The position numbers were made by a program, and so were the translations under genes. From contig CM029120.1 in the NCBI GenBank assembly GCA_016859345.1, positions 19,801,001-19,865,000 on the forward strand: a DNA stretch of 64,000 bases. The letters are read 5' to 3'. Origin of the DNA: Istiophorus platypterus. Its lineage: Eukaryota > Chordata > Actinopteri > Istiophoriformes > Istiophoridae. The stretch's first letter is position 1; the number at the start of each line of letters is the position of its first letter. Below are positions 26,230-38,393 of this stretch, piece after piece. The notes under the pieces were generated by a model. That model saw only the letters and a list, made by a program, of their open reading frames with translations, was not told where the DNA came from and made no database searches.

Positions 26230-27120
26230 GCAAGGATGGCAATTCCCAAACTTTGCAGCTTAAACTGTGTCAAGACCAGGCCAGACCCACAAGGTCCAAG
26301 TCAGCTCAGACCTCTGAACCAGACCAAAAGCAGACCCAAGTGAGAAATCTAAACTGGATCTTAAGTCAGTCTATAAAGTAAATTCCTCTGAACTGACGTG
26401 AGATGATTGTTTAATTTTTGGTTTTTCTTTGACAAGGGTTTTAACACACAAATTCCTACTATATTCTAACAGATTCCCTGTTTTCTTGTTTTGCCTCCTG
26501 ATTTAGTCCATTTAGTTGGAGAACAGATTCAAGGTTTGATCTTCTAAATAAATAGTTCAAGAATATCCAATTATAATTAAATTCACTAAATTAATTATAT
26601 AATTTAGTTTAAAGGAATACCAATCTGTGATCTCTGAATACTGACGCTTGATTTATGATAGTTTTTAATTTGTTGGCAAATGGGTCATACTGCTGCTTCA
26701 AATACGCTCTTGGTGGCATGGCCCAGTCTGGTCTGGTCTTGCCCAAAACAAGCATTCAGAGCTCAATTTTTCTCCTTCACCTTAATGACCTCCAGAGCCT
26801 CTGTATGATGTAACTTTGATATTTTTTTTTATTATTATTTAACTGTTCTCCATCTCCTCCTGCTCTGTGTATAATCTTGTTTTCCTGTGTGTTTTTCCTT
26901 GCCTGTATAGGCTTTGTATGTATTTAAATACAGACATGTTGTTATCCTGCTCACACCTAGAACAGGACAGGCAGGTGGGTTGAGTGATGGATCAGTGGGA
27001 ATATGGGGCGGGGGGGGGGGGGCTACTACCTTTAGTTGGGAGACTTTCTTTTCTTTAAAAAAAAAAAAAAAAACCTTTGCTCCGTGTCGGTCGGTCTGTC
27101 TGCTCCACACTAGCAAAAGT
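26230..27120 (+). other. fbxo33 3' untranslated region and flank
   Basis: Begins directly after the fbxo33 stop codon. A candidate AATAAA polyadenylation signal is at 26547-26552. The true 3' end is unknown and may lie further downstream. A G-run at 27008-27021 and an A-run at 27058-27074 are simple repeats. Confidence 0.5.
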
Positions 27121-27805
27121 TAGGGTTTGTAAACTAACCAATCAATCACTTCCTGGGTAACACAACCTTCTCCTGTTGCTCTGAAAAAGCACCTTGTGCA
27201 CTTGTCCACTAGTTTGAGAACCCTGCCAGCAGGGTGGGAATCTCCATTGTAAAATGGCAGACTGTGGCTTGTGCTAATCAGTTTTAAAGCAGTTTTAAGC
27301 AACAGCCATGTCAGTGCCATGACTCAGATCATCCTTCAGTGAGTGGCATTTCAAAACCAAATGGTTTTATTAAGGGTTTTGAGCACCTTGCCGCAAATAC
27401 ACCTCCCACCCTGCTCACCTGTAAACATTGTGGGAAACCTCACCAGTTGACTGAATAGGGAGCCTCGTCTTCCAACCGACATTCAGAGCCAAACTATGAA
27501 AATTCAGCCCGTCGCAATACAACACACCCCTACTGTGTTCTGTTTCAATCTGTAGTGAGCTGGTAGTAAATTATTGCATCTTTTTTCTGTATTCAGGAAG
27601 AATATAGCTGCCTTTGCTCTCTTCTAGAGATCAATATTTTCCAACTAATATAACTCATTCCAGAGCCCCTTTGTATTAAAATGTCATGTCATCAAGTCAA
27701 AGAAAAGAAAGGGCGTGTGGGTCATAACATGAAGGGCTCTGAGATTTTAAAAAATATTCAAGTTGTTCTGTATTATTATTCTTCTGAGGAAATAGGTTTT
27801 CCCTC

Positions 27806-27886
27806 CATAATGAGAGATATACATAGATATATATCTATATATCTATATAGATATATGTTTATAGATATATATATCTCCATTGTGAG
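27806..27886. repeat. Imperfect palindrome of GATATA/TATATC units
   Basis: An arm starting ATAATGAGAGATATA is mirrored by TATATCTCCATTGTG, with nested GATATATATC-type repeats between. The approximately 80-bp structure could form a hairpin. It may be a tiny fold-back element or simply a drifting AT microsatellite. Confidence 0.55.
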
Positions 27887-30816
27887 ATATCTCAGTGACT
27901 ACTTCCAAAGGCCATGCTAAAACAGCACCAGTATTTGTAGGAACAGCTTCCTAAGGTGGCAAATACCAAACCCAGGTTTTGCAGACATGCCAGCAGTACT
28001 GTAGGTAGGAAGCAGTTTTTTGGAGATCTTGCTTTGGAGTACAACATTAAGCATTAAGAACAGGGAAAAGAAAAGGATGCACTGAATGTAACTTAATTCT
28101 CTATAGTGGCCAGTCAGTCAGGCTTTTATCTTTATTGAAGGCTCACGGTATAGTCATTTGCCGCAAAAACAGTCAGGGTTGCTGATTAAATGAGTTTGGA
28201 TATTGTAGATTCCACTGACATCTTTTCAAGAAGTGGCACCTACAGCACAATGTGGTTTTGGGTTGTTTTGAGGCAAAAAGTTTTCTCTGTCAGTCTCAGG
28301 TAGGCTTTTCACATCACTATGACCATTACCGTGGTGGTGATGATGTTGTGTAGGGTGTGTGAAACAATCAAATAATGTGAGAATTAGTCCTTTTTTATTT
28401 CCTCTTGAGTCACAGTTGCCTTGGAAATGGCCCCTTGTTTTCTGGATACAATTGTTGTTATTGTTGATGATGTTTATCTTGCCATCTAATGAACCCTCAC
28501 TCCACCTTGGTTTTAGGGTCAGCAAACCTAATCATACATTTGTTTTAAAGATTAAGGTTGATAAAGACAAAAAAATGGCAAATCCAATCTGCTCATTGCA
28601 TGTTTTGATATCTCCAGATGTTTTTTTTTTTGGGGGGGGGGTATGGTAGGAAATCAATCCTGTCAATTGAGGACCTGTTGGGCCCAGTTAATGTCTGAAC
28701 TGAATATAGTCAATCTTCTGTTTTGAAATGATTTCTGTCTGGCACAGTGGATTTTGTCTGGCCTAGCAACTGCCTTGTTTCTCAGGCATTCATTAACAAG
28801 TGTGAATGCATGACTTTGAATGAATCCTAGTCTCTTTTATAGTCCAGTTCTAACTTTTAAATATCATTGAGCAAATGCTTTTGCTCTAATAATGAAATAA
28901 TGTTATTCAGGCTCTGTGGAAGTGCTAGCATTCTATGTTGGTGGTTCAAGCCAGCATTGATGATGAAAAATTTCTTGTGCTACAGACAAATGTAATTTTG
29001 AGTATCACCAGTAGATAACTGGGCCCTTTATGGTTCCATCTGATGCTCCAGTGTTGTCACTGCTGAGTGATAATGACAGCTGTGATACACTGGTGTCTTA
29101 GGAAGGCATCTCCTGAGCTAAGTTGGGTTTTTAACAGGAAAATCAAGATTAGGTTAGGCTATTGGGCACCGCGCTTCATGATTGAATGCTATCCACTATC
29201 CATTGTTAGCAAAGTTACCCTCCCAAATGGCTACAGCTCAATTCAGTCTGAGGCCTGGAAAATGGCATTGCAGACTGTGAAGGTCCATATCAAGGCCTAT
29301 GGTTTACAGGTTGGACTTGCAGCCCCCCCCCCCCCCCCGGGCTGATATGGGATCAGAGTTACACAGCATGCCAGCACTTTGCATGGTTATGATTGAATCG
29401 GTCCTAGTGATGGGCCTGTGGTTACCAAATGTTTGCTCGTCTGTTATGGGACGTTGATGGTTTAGGCATGATAATCTCTGTAGTCCTTGGTCCATATCTC
29501 AGGATGACTGCACTTTGGTACCAAGAGTTTGTTTTTAAAGGCTGTCTGTGGCTGTATATATAGATTTGTACACTCATAAACAGAGGGGATAGCAGTACCA
29601 ACATTACACATTCAGACCAAAATATGTTGGGTTTTTAACTTATCTTCCTCCTCCTCTTATCTATTTTTTCCTCTTAACCTTCGTTTTAGAGCTCATGTTT
29701 GTTTCTTTATGGGTTTGTGTTTTGTATATTTGTCTGCTGATTAGGTGGGAAATCACAGCAATTTTATAGTAGAATGTAACGTCAAACTACATCTAAATCT
29801 TAGCTAAGTATATTGACTTTTATAAACAACAGTTCTTAACAAGCTGATTTTACTCTCTCCCCACACATCATGTTTGTTTCCTCCCTTGTTTCCTGTCTTC
29901 TCAAGTCTCATATGTTATTGGCTCAGCAGGAGAAGTCAGATTTCACTGTTTGGACAGTCCAGTTAAACCCTTATGTTTATAACCCTTATGTAGTGCTTCT
30001 GCCCAGAGTAAAAGGAAGGGCTACGGTCAGATAGAGCAGAATAATAGTTTAATTTAACTAAAATATTTACAATTAGGAATTTTAACAAAAAATAACCTTA
30101 TCATAGGTTTCAATCTTAAATAATCTTCCCATATGGAAACCCAAGGACAAATTCTTTATCAAGAGGTGATGGTTTGAGTGTGCAGAGGTAAAGAATTATG
30201 ATGCAGATAATTCACATAAGAGCAGAGAGGCATTACAGAGCAATGTCTTTTTTAATATTATTTGTGGTATTTTTTGTTTTTTCCACCAAAAAACAACAAA
30301 ACTTTAGTGAAAGACCTCTAGTCCTTGCTAAGAGGGAAGAGGTGGGATAAAGTTCTCCCAGTAATGCAATGCTGATAGGCAAATAACTCAACACACTAGG
30401 AGACAAACATGGTTACAGTATAGCTTAGCATTTTGAAAAAAATTTGACACTGGAAAAGTTACCTGTCCCTGATCCCTGTGTTTCATTGCCAATAGCTAAG
30501 ATTGAGCCATCTTGTGCCTGAAAGCCTCTGGAGTCTCACTGCTTTTCAATCTTTTGCTCTTCCTAAGTTATCGGCTTTGTGATGTATTTATGTTGTTGCT
30601 GTGATTTGTAGTTCACTCTTTAGGAAAGCAGTATTATGAGATACAGTAGCTTGTGGTTTTAATTTTTCTGGACCGTGCCTGTATTTTCTGTGCAAGTTTC
30701 CAAGTTAAATGTTCAAGTGTATCCAGTAGAAATGTGTGAATAAGAAGGTATGAATGTTTGTCTGTGTGTCTGTGTGAATAGGTTATCAGCAGTGCAGCCG
30801 TCATACGTCCTGTGCA

Positions 30817-30819
<3 letters not shown>

Positions 30820-30899
<80 letters not shown>
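30820..30899. repeat. (TG)n microsatellite
   Basis: About 40 uninterrupted TG units. Open frames on both strands (poly Cys-Val and poly Thr-His) are artefacts. Confidence 0.97.
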
Positions 30900-30902
<3 letters not shown>

Positions 30903-33900
30903 TAAGGGTTGGCTTGCTCATGCAGTGTAGTCTTATCACTTCTGCTGCAGCAGGAAACAGGAACAGAAATTGTTCGTTCTCAGGGTACAATCGGTTTTCG
31001 AAAAGAGGAGGAGGATGGAAAGTAACAATAGCTCAGGCCTCTAGCTCACTCATATGAATATTAGGAGTCACTGGATCTGTTCTCCTCCCTTGATGTGTTT
31101 TAAGCTGCCAAAGACCACAGTGGAACAAACTCAACCGAGACACAAGTCTATATCAAGTGCCCACATACACACACACTGGCAGGAGGCTGGTCCAGTATTC
31201 TTTTCTACTCTACGCCTCCTTCTTGTACTTCCTTTTCTGCTATTTAATTTTGCTTTCCCTCACTCCTTGTGGTTCCATCGACTGCTACCACTCTGTTTTT
31301 GTGTGTCCAAACTCTGGCCTTGTTATGCTAAGGACCAAACTGTGCTGGACTAGATGAAATGTCAAGCGTCTCATCCTGTATGTACAGGTTTGGCTAATAT
31401 TGTGTGAATGGCTGCACCCTGTGTTCACAAATTTAGGATTTTCACACTAGCTGTAGAGAATGTGTGTTATGGAAGCCACAGTTGGAAATGTATGTCCAAC
31501 ATATTGTATGTTATTAATAATGGTTAGCGGCATTCTTGCACAACTTGTACAATGTGACCAAATTCCTGTCTCTGAATGGCACTCAGGATCTACAGTGCAT
31601 GTTGCATCATAGAGCACGGTAAGGCCTGTCTTGTTCAGTACAGTGCAGTTCTGCGGTATGACAGAGGCTTAAGCAGAGCAGTCCACAGTTGGACCGAGTC
31701 AACAACATTCACTCACCACTAGATTTCCTTCCTCTTTCTTTTCCCTTCATCGGTTTCACCTTGAGGAGTGAGTGAATGTAAAACCAAAAGCGCAGAGAAC
31801 GAGAAGATCTCAGAACGCGTCAGGGTCTAAACGCTTCCTAAGATGCTTCCAGAAGCTACTTTCTGACAGATTGTAGCTTCACAACAGGACAATGGCCACT
31901 GTGTCTGATGGGATATGTTGTGTGGCCTGCGTGGCTGTGGTCGAGGTCAGATTTGACAGGAAGTGTTCAATCCTGGGCTTTTGGAGCTGTAAAGAAGATT
32001 TGCTGCTAGAGTTCTGCAAGGAACAGGTCATTCCACATAGGGGGTCGCTCAGGCCATCTTACTAGCAAGAGTTTATCACATGGATAGTGTTTTGTTTTGT
32101 TTTTTCTTCTTCTTCTTCTCCTTTTTTTGACCTTTTGATGGTCTTGTTTAGAAAGGGTCAGGGATGCAACTAGTACTGACAGTCACACCAGATTACCAGC
32201 TGGTCTGAGCAGAGTGGAGGTGTGATACCATTTAGAAGTGGTTGTTTAAAGTGTGTCATCTTTCAAAGGTCAGCTGTGTTTCTAAAGTGTGTTTCTGTGA
32301 TGCCAAGCTTTGCTTTCACTGGATACTTTGGCATCCTGAGGCCATTTAAGGGCCTTTTATGTCCGGTACACAGAGGGTCACAAGTGAAAGCATTCCACAC
32401 TGACTTGTGTTAAATATGAGGACTAAGCTCTTTCCTTGAAATATGTTGGTTTCAATCATTGAGTAAATCTTTCAGTTAAAGAACATCACATTGTGTTAGA
32501 GGAGCTTATTCTGAATATTTATTCATGCATTTATACATCATATCCAGACAGAAGTCTGTGTAGAACTATACTAAACTGTGTAAACACAGAAAGACTGACA
32601 CAAAGCTATCCGAGCCTTATTGTGAAACAGATCTGCCATTAAAATGAAAGGTGTGAAGGCTCTAGAGGGAGGATTGAGTGTCAGTTATTCAGGAGACCAT
32701 TACCAGCAGTTACTGTACATTCATGTGGTTGCAGCCAGTTTGATCTGCCCTTTTGACTTTTTTTTTAATCAGTTTTGTTTTTGTTGTTTTTGGGTTGGGT
32801 TTTTTTTTCTGTGATCTTTATATGCATTCATAGAGAAATCCTGGAAGATAGGAGGGCCCCTGCGGCCTGATAGTTAATTGAATCCACAGAGCTGGCCTCT
32901 AATGTAAGTCCAAATGAGACAGCTGCAGATTATTGAAAAATGTGTTGTGATCACAGAACTCTAGATATACAGGGGTCTGGGTATTTCTGTCCTACCCAGC
33001 GCATATACAAAGAGTTGGGTTTGACACTTCTGTACTAACACTTAAAAGCCAATACTAATCCCACTGACATGGACAGAATACTGAGTGTGTGTTATTTTAG
33101 TACCAAAGCAGCAGACTGTGTCAGAAGTGTGTCAGTCTAAACACAGGCTTAGAGCCACTGACATACACACATCAGACGTAAGCAGTTTCATTTCCTCTTT
33201 TGTCATTGCTCAGACTCAATGCCAACTTGAGAGTTTGTGATCTTGACTCTCAGGATGTTTGCAGTGTTTTGGAAAGTGAACTTAAAAATAGCTGTTGAAA
33301 AGAGGTGGTAAGTTTGCCTAAATCCTTCCCTAAAAGAGATTCAGGGAAGGGTTAAATGTTGCTGAAAGGATTACCATTAATAGACATGGTTTCCTAATCA
33401 CAGTGTGGGATTTCAGACTCTTCCTCTCTGTTTTATTTTTTTATGTAAATGCTAAGACCATAGACTACTACCAGTACGTGCAAGACCTTGAATGAGCTCC
33501 CACAGGGTTGGAGTCAGGCAGGAATGTGAAGAATCTGATTAACATCCTGATGTATGTTTCTGTTGCTTGGAGAAAAACACTGGAAGTGCATTGCACTGGT
33601 ATAGAATCAGTCCTGTGTAACAGATATAGATAGATGTGTATCAGGCAAATTATAATCTCAGTGAAAGGGAGGTTCAAGTAGAGCGAGGCCATTAGCAGCT
33701 ACAAGCCACACTGAGAACCTTAGAGGAAGTTTGGATTCTCCAGTTTTCAGTTCTAGCCATAGCTGACACTAAAACTGTCTCCAGCCAGCTTATAACGACG
33801 ATGATCCCAGCATGAATGGAACATTAAGGGTATCATAATATATTTGCTACTCAGTTCTAGAGAAGAAACGATAAAATTGCAATCACACCATAACCTGGCC

Positions 33901-36506
33901 ACACTCTGTCAGTAGTGCCTGCCTATATCAAGGAACTGATAGATATTCATGCTCAGTGTCAGCCAGCTATCTTCATTTAGATCTCAGCTACCGTGGCTCT
34001 GATGTTTCTGGCCAGTAAACAAAGTCTTTCTTGTCATGTCTGGAGAGCCAAACCTCCTAATTATCCAGGCAGGCAGGCAGGCCTGCTGCCCAGTCCAGCC
34101 TCACAACTATGCAAGAGGAATGCATATAATCCACACTTTTTTTTTCTGTTTTTTATATTTAGTTTTTCTTTTTTTCCTCACTGTCACGCAGTAGAAATGA
34201 AAACGTAAACTAATAAGAACTTGCAATGACAATACTTGGCCTTATGATGATTTATGAAATCTTATCATTTAGTTTTAAGACCTTTTTGATTCTGGTAAGC
34301 CAGCCCAGCGACAGCAGCGGTGACGGCGGGCTCACTCTTGGTCTCTGTGAGACTGGCTAGACGGCCCCAGTTTTATCGTGGTACGAATGTTGTGCATTTG
34401 TTTAAAATCAGGACAGTTTGCAATAACAGCAGTCTTACTAGTGGCCACAAAGGGGCACAAGCAGTGCTGACAGCGCCCGGCTGCATCTTTAGAAAACCAT
34501 AGAGGAAGAAATATAAACTATATAAATAGATATCTAAACTCACATAGTGCATATTTGTAGAGGTATCAACAATGCATTACCGTGGTATACTCTTATGCAA
34601 CACATGTCCAGGTTCAATTTATGAACATGAAGTATATTATGAAATCACACAGACTTTGTAAATCAGAAGCTATGTTGTTGTGTGTGTTTTGCAAAAATGG
34701 TTTTACCATCCTTAATGTTGAATATTCTGAGCGTTATGTTCCTGTGTGATTGTGTTTGTTAAAGTGAGCACATAGCAGTGGGTTTTACCTTATTTCTTTA
34801 AACAAAGAACCAGACTTAACCCAAAATACAGCTGGACCAGATTTCATATACCATGGAACATATTTAAAATACATTTTACGATCTGATCCGCACACAGCGT
34901 TTCAAATATCTGGGTCTAGTCTCTAACTCACATCGGCATGTTTCACATAGAACTAAGGTGGTTCCAGATAATTGGTGACTCAACAGCATGGATTATGACT
35001 TGCTATTACCAAACAAAGAGGAGTCCCTACTAGTATCCCATGTTGTTGTTTTTTTGTTGTTGTTGTTTTTTGTTTTTAAAGCATTTTAGTAGTAAACCTG
35101 GCTAAGCCTTGTAAAATTAGGACTGAAATCACATAAAACACTGATTTGAAATCTTACCAGCTGTTTATTGGATTAGTCTGCAGGGAAAGAGTTCTCTCTG
35201 GCCGAGAGGACAGATTTTATCAATGAGAATAGTGTTGATCCATGGTTCTGTTGTGGAGAAAAGGGAGGATATATTACAAAACTCCAAGTAAAACCTCCTA
35301 ACCGACAGGTGGCATATACTTGAGGGGTCACCTTGCGAACGTTGATTTGAATCAATGTTGAATGAATGCTTCTCTTCTTTTAGTCAGTGAATAAAAGCAT
35401 TAAAAAGGTCATTTGCTTCCACTGTCTTATTGTGTCCCTGCCTGCTGTTTTCAGCTTCTGCAGTGTTCTAGGTATAAACCAATGATTCCCAGACGTCCTG
35501 GATTTAAAGGCTTCTCACTCTGGTTGATGATACTACAGAAGGGCTTGCTAACACATCATGGCACTGCAATGCAGGGCTTTCCCTCCAGTGAGGAGCCAAC
35601 ATGAAAGACTTGCAAATAAGATCCAGCCATTGTCACCATGACAACACAATGGTGGGAAATGTAGGGGAGATTGCTAGTTGGTGATGAGCAGAGGGAGAGG
35701 AGGTGAATGAAAGAGACAAAGATATGGAGCCAAAGGAGTGAGTCAGCAACAAATAAGGAAGATTGATTCATTCTTTTTTAAATTAACACAAATATGAGAC
35801 GCAACTCATCCCCTCCATCCAATTTTAATAAGAAACAGAATGAGCATGACGCAGCTAATTGCCACACCTAAGTTGTCCAAACTGCTCAACTCTTTCACAA
35901 CCAGTCAACCCCTCCATGATCATTACAAGATAATTAGATGATTCACAAAATTCTAATAAGATTTGTCTGCTTACAATGAGGCTTGCTGGCATTGTAAGGA
36001 ATAGAAAGGCTACTAGCTGACCAGCTGTTATTCTGTTACCTACATGTATAGCTGACCCGAGTTCAGATTAGGCTGTTGAAACCACACAGTTATCTGAAAG
36101 ACTGACATGGATTGATTAAAACATTTAGATATAACAGACATGAACAATTATGCTGTTGATGTTCAACATTTAGGTTTATACCCAAACACACAAAAACAGA
36201 AAATTAAGTGGTTAATTTTAGTTTTCTGCTTTTTTTTAGAGCTTGGGCAAAGAGCTTTTTCACATCTGGACAATGAGAGTATTCGATTTTTATGTGGGTG
36301 TTACAGAGTTTAGCAGAAACAGTTCAAATATGTGTGGTCCCACTTTTACCATGGAGGTAACAAATAACAAACTGGGCATGACTGAATAATTCAAGGCATT
36401 CATCTTTCATCCCCACCTGATTGGCACAATGAGAAGAATGGGATTTTGGAAGTAGGATTTCTATTGTGTAATAGTGCACAATGACCTCAATATATTTGCA
36501 GATGTT

Positions 36507-36637
36507 GGTTGTTCTGTTAATTGTGAGTGAAGAGGACGCAGAAGACAGGGTTAGATGGAGGTCACTGATTCGCTGTGGCGACCCCTAAAGGGAAAAGCCG
36601 AAAGGAAAAGAAGAAGAAGAAGGGTTGTTCTGTTAAT
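36507..36637 (+). mobile_element. Short retroposon insert with 15-bp target duplication
   Basis: The 15-mer GGTTGTTCTGTTAAT occurs at 36507-36521 and again at 36623-36637. It brackets a 101-bp insert that ends in a GAA-repeat tail. The insert contains the block GATTCGCTGTGGCGACCCCT followed by aaagggaaaagccgaaag, which I recognise as the 3' end of an abundant fish retroposon. Direct repeats plus a simple-repeat tail are the signature of LINE-type target-primed integration of a 5'-truncated copy. It is non-coding. Confidence 0.85.
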
Positions 36638-38340
36638 CAAAACTAGAGACTTATGCAGCTTAACTGAGGTTTGACAGTCACATCAGTGTGACAAAACAAA
36701 TCGTATTGATTTTGTCGCAGCTCCTTTCAGTCGTACAGTCTCTACAGTAGATCACTTAAAGGCACTACATTTCATTTTTGAAAAACATGCTTTAAGTACA
36801 TGTATTTCCTGTTGACAGAAAGAGGAATCCTTATTTTAATGTTTATGCTGATTTTGGTTGCAATTTTTTCTTGAAATTACAACATGTAAAGGAAGGAATT
36901 AGAATGCTAGACATTTTGCTCATCATGATTTGACATTAACTGTTAAAACTTGCTTTTAACTTGTCCTGCACTGAACAAGATTCCCATGACTTATTAATCT
37001 AAAAAAAGGACAAAACAAAATATCTGACAGGAGTTTTGAGGCTTAGAAAACTGAGGAAAAACTTAATACCTTGTGTCAGTTGTGGTTTAGGGTGAATTTC
37101 CCGTTAATATTGGTATATTAATAAGACAGACAATATACCTCAACATATAGGCTCCTCTGCAGCTCATGCTATAAGTACTGCTTATATAACGAGAACATCA
37201 CATGTCATCTGCATTTAGCACTCACATGCGCACAATTCACTTAAACAAACGCAACAGTAACATAATTCACACACACACTGCCACACTGCATTTGGTGCAC
37301 AAATCATTTATGGTTGTGACATACTACACACATGCATAGAGCACATAATCTAGCAGAATGAAGGTACTGAATCATCAGTGAAACAGAAGAAATCCAGCAG
37401 TGCCACATGCTAGTATGAACCCAAAATCAGCTGTGGTTCGGCGGTTGGTTTCCACTTTGATATGCAAGAGCAAGGAACAAAGAGGTTTTATTTTCAATGC
37501 TGGACTCACGATTCAGAGCTGGTGTTCTCTGCACACTGCGGGTTGTGATGCAGTTCAGAGGCAGCAGGCAGGCATACAAGACCTGCACGTTAAGCGAACG
37601 AAGAACACCTGTACACTGATGCAGGGGAGACAAATGAGTACTTTCTGCTGTCTAAATACAATCTCAAAAGAGAGAGATTTTTTAATACCCCTGAAAATGT
37701 GGATACGTTTCTCAATATAAGTTTTAATGAAGACAGTCACTCTTCATATGTTTTTACATTAAGAAACCTAATGTTGTTGTTTAATATTGTTTCAGTGTTT
37801 GTCTCCGGTAACACCAGTTAAACAGTCATGAATTATAAGCTGACTGCCTGCTATAGTACAAGTTATTGCACGATAAATTCTGGTAAACTTGTGACTTCTG
37901 ACAGTAGGTGCACCCACAGAAATTCTTCAGGGGAGGATCATAATTTAACGTCGCCTACATTACTCTTTATCATCAAAACATTTGCAGTGCTTTTATGACA
38001 TTAGATTACAGGAGCTTTGTTTCCCTTTATCTATGTTTCAAAGGAAAAATAGATACAAATAAGCCGTAATAAACAGTCCCATATTTTTACGTGGGTTTAA
38101 AGATTAATATATGAAGCAACATGTTGGTACAGAACTTACAGCCTTGTTCACTTTTATCAGAAAAAAACTGAAAGCGTGCGCACCATACACGTAAAACCAC
38201 ATTTTCATTTTAAACGTGACTTTTCGTAGGAGCCGTCACAGATTCCTGATCCGACCTCTGGGTGGTGGTAATGCGACAACAACGCCGCGTGTCAGCTGAA
38301 GCTAAAACAGAAGAAGAAGAGGGATTTTTTTTTTTTTGAG
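36638..38340. other. Intergenic upstream of pnn
   Basis: No gene seen. The 106-codon open frame at 37400-37720 resembles no protein I know and lacks splice-consistent neighbours. CpG content rises from about 38210 towards the pnn start. Confidence 0.5.
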
Positions 38341-38357
38341 CGTAGAGGAAGAAGGAA

Positions 38358-38393
38358 CACGTGATTCGCGCTAACTGGAAGCAAGATGGCGGT
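38358..38393 (+). promoter_or_regulatory. pnn start-site region: E-box and TISU/YY1-like motif
   Basis: A CACGTG E-box at 38358-38363 lies 23 bp ahead of the start codon. The start codon itself is in CAAGATGGCGGT (38383-38394), which differs only at the last base from the TISU element SAASATGGCGGC. TISU is known for very short 5' leaders and overlaps YY1 sites. This supports both the chosen start and a short leader. Confidence 0.65.

Larger units (their letters stand above)
27121..36521. other. Intergenic, no gene recognised
   Basis: No known protein or consistent exon chain is visible on either strand. It contains an imperfect palindromic GATA/TA block (27806-27886), mononucleotide runs at about 28620-28640 and 29324-29338, and a long TG run (30820-30899). 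Part of the left end may be fbxo33 3' untranslated sequence. I looked for trappc6b, which lies in this syntenic block in human, and did not find it. Confidence 0.5.

Noticed and set aside
37400..37720. 106-codon plus-strand open frame
   Set aside because: No recognisable family or splice-linked neighbours, and composition like the surrounding intergenic DNA.
26230..38385. trappc6b expected from human synteny
   Set aside because: No frame with recognisable TRAPPC6B sequence was found on either strand. I cannot exclude very short exons.
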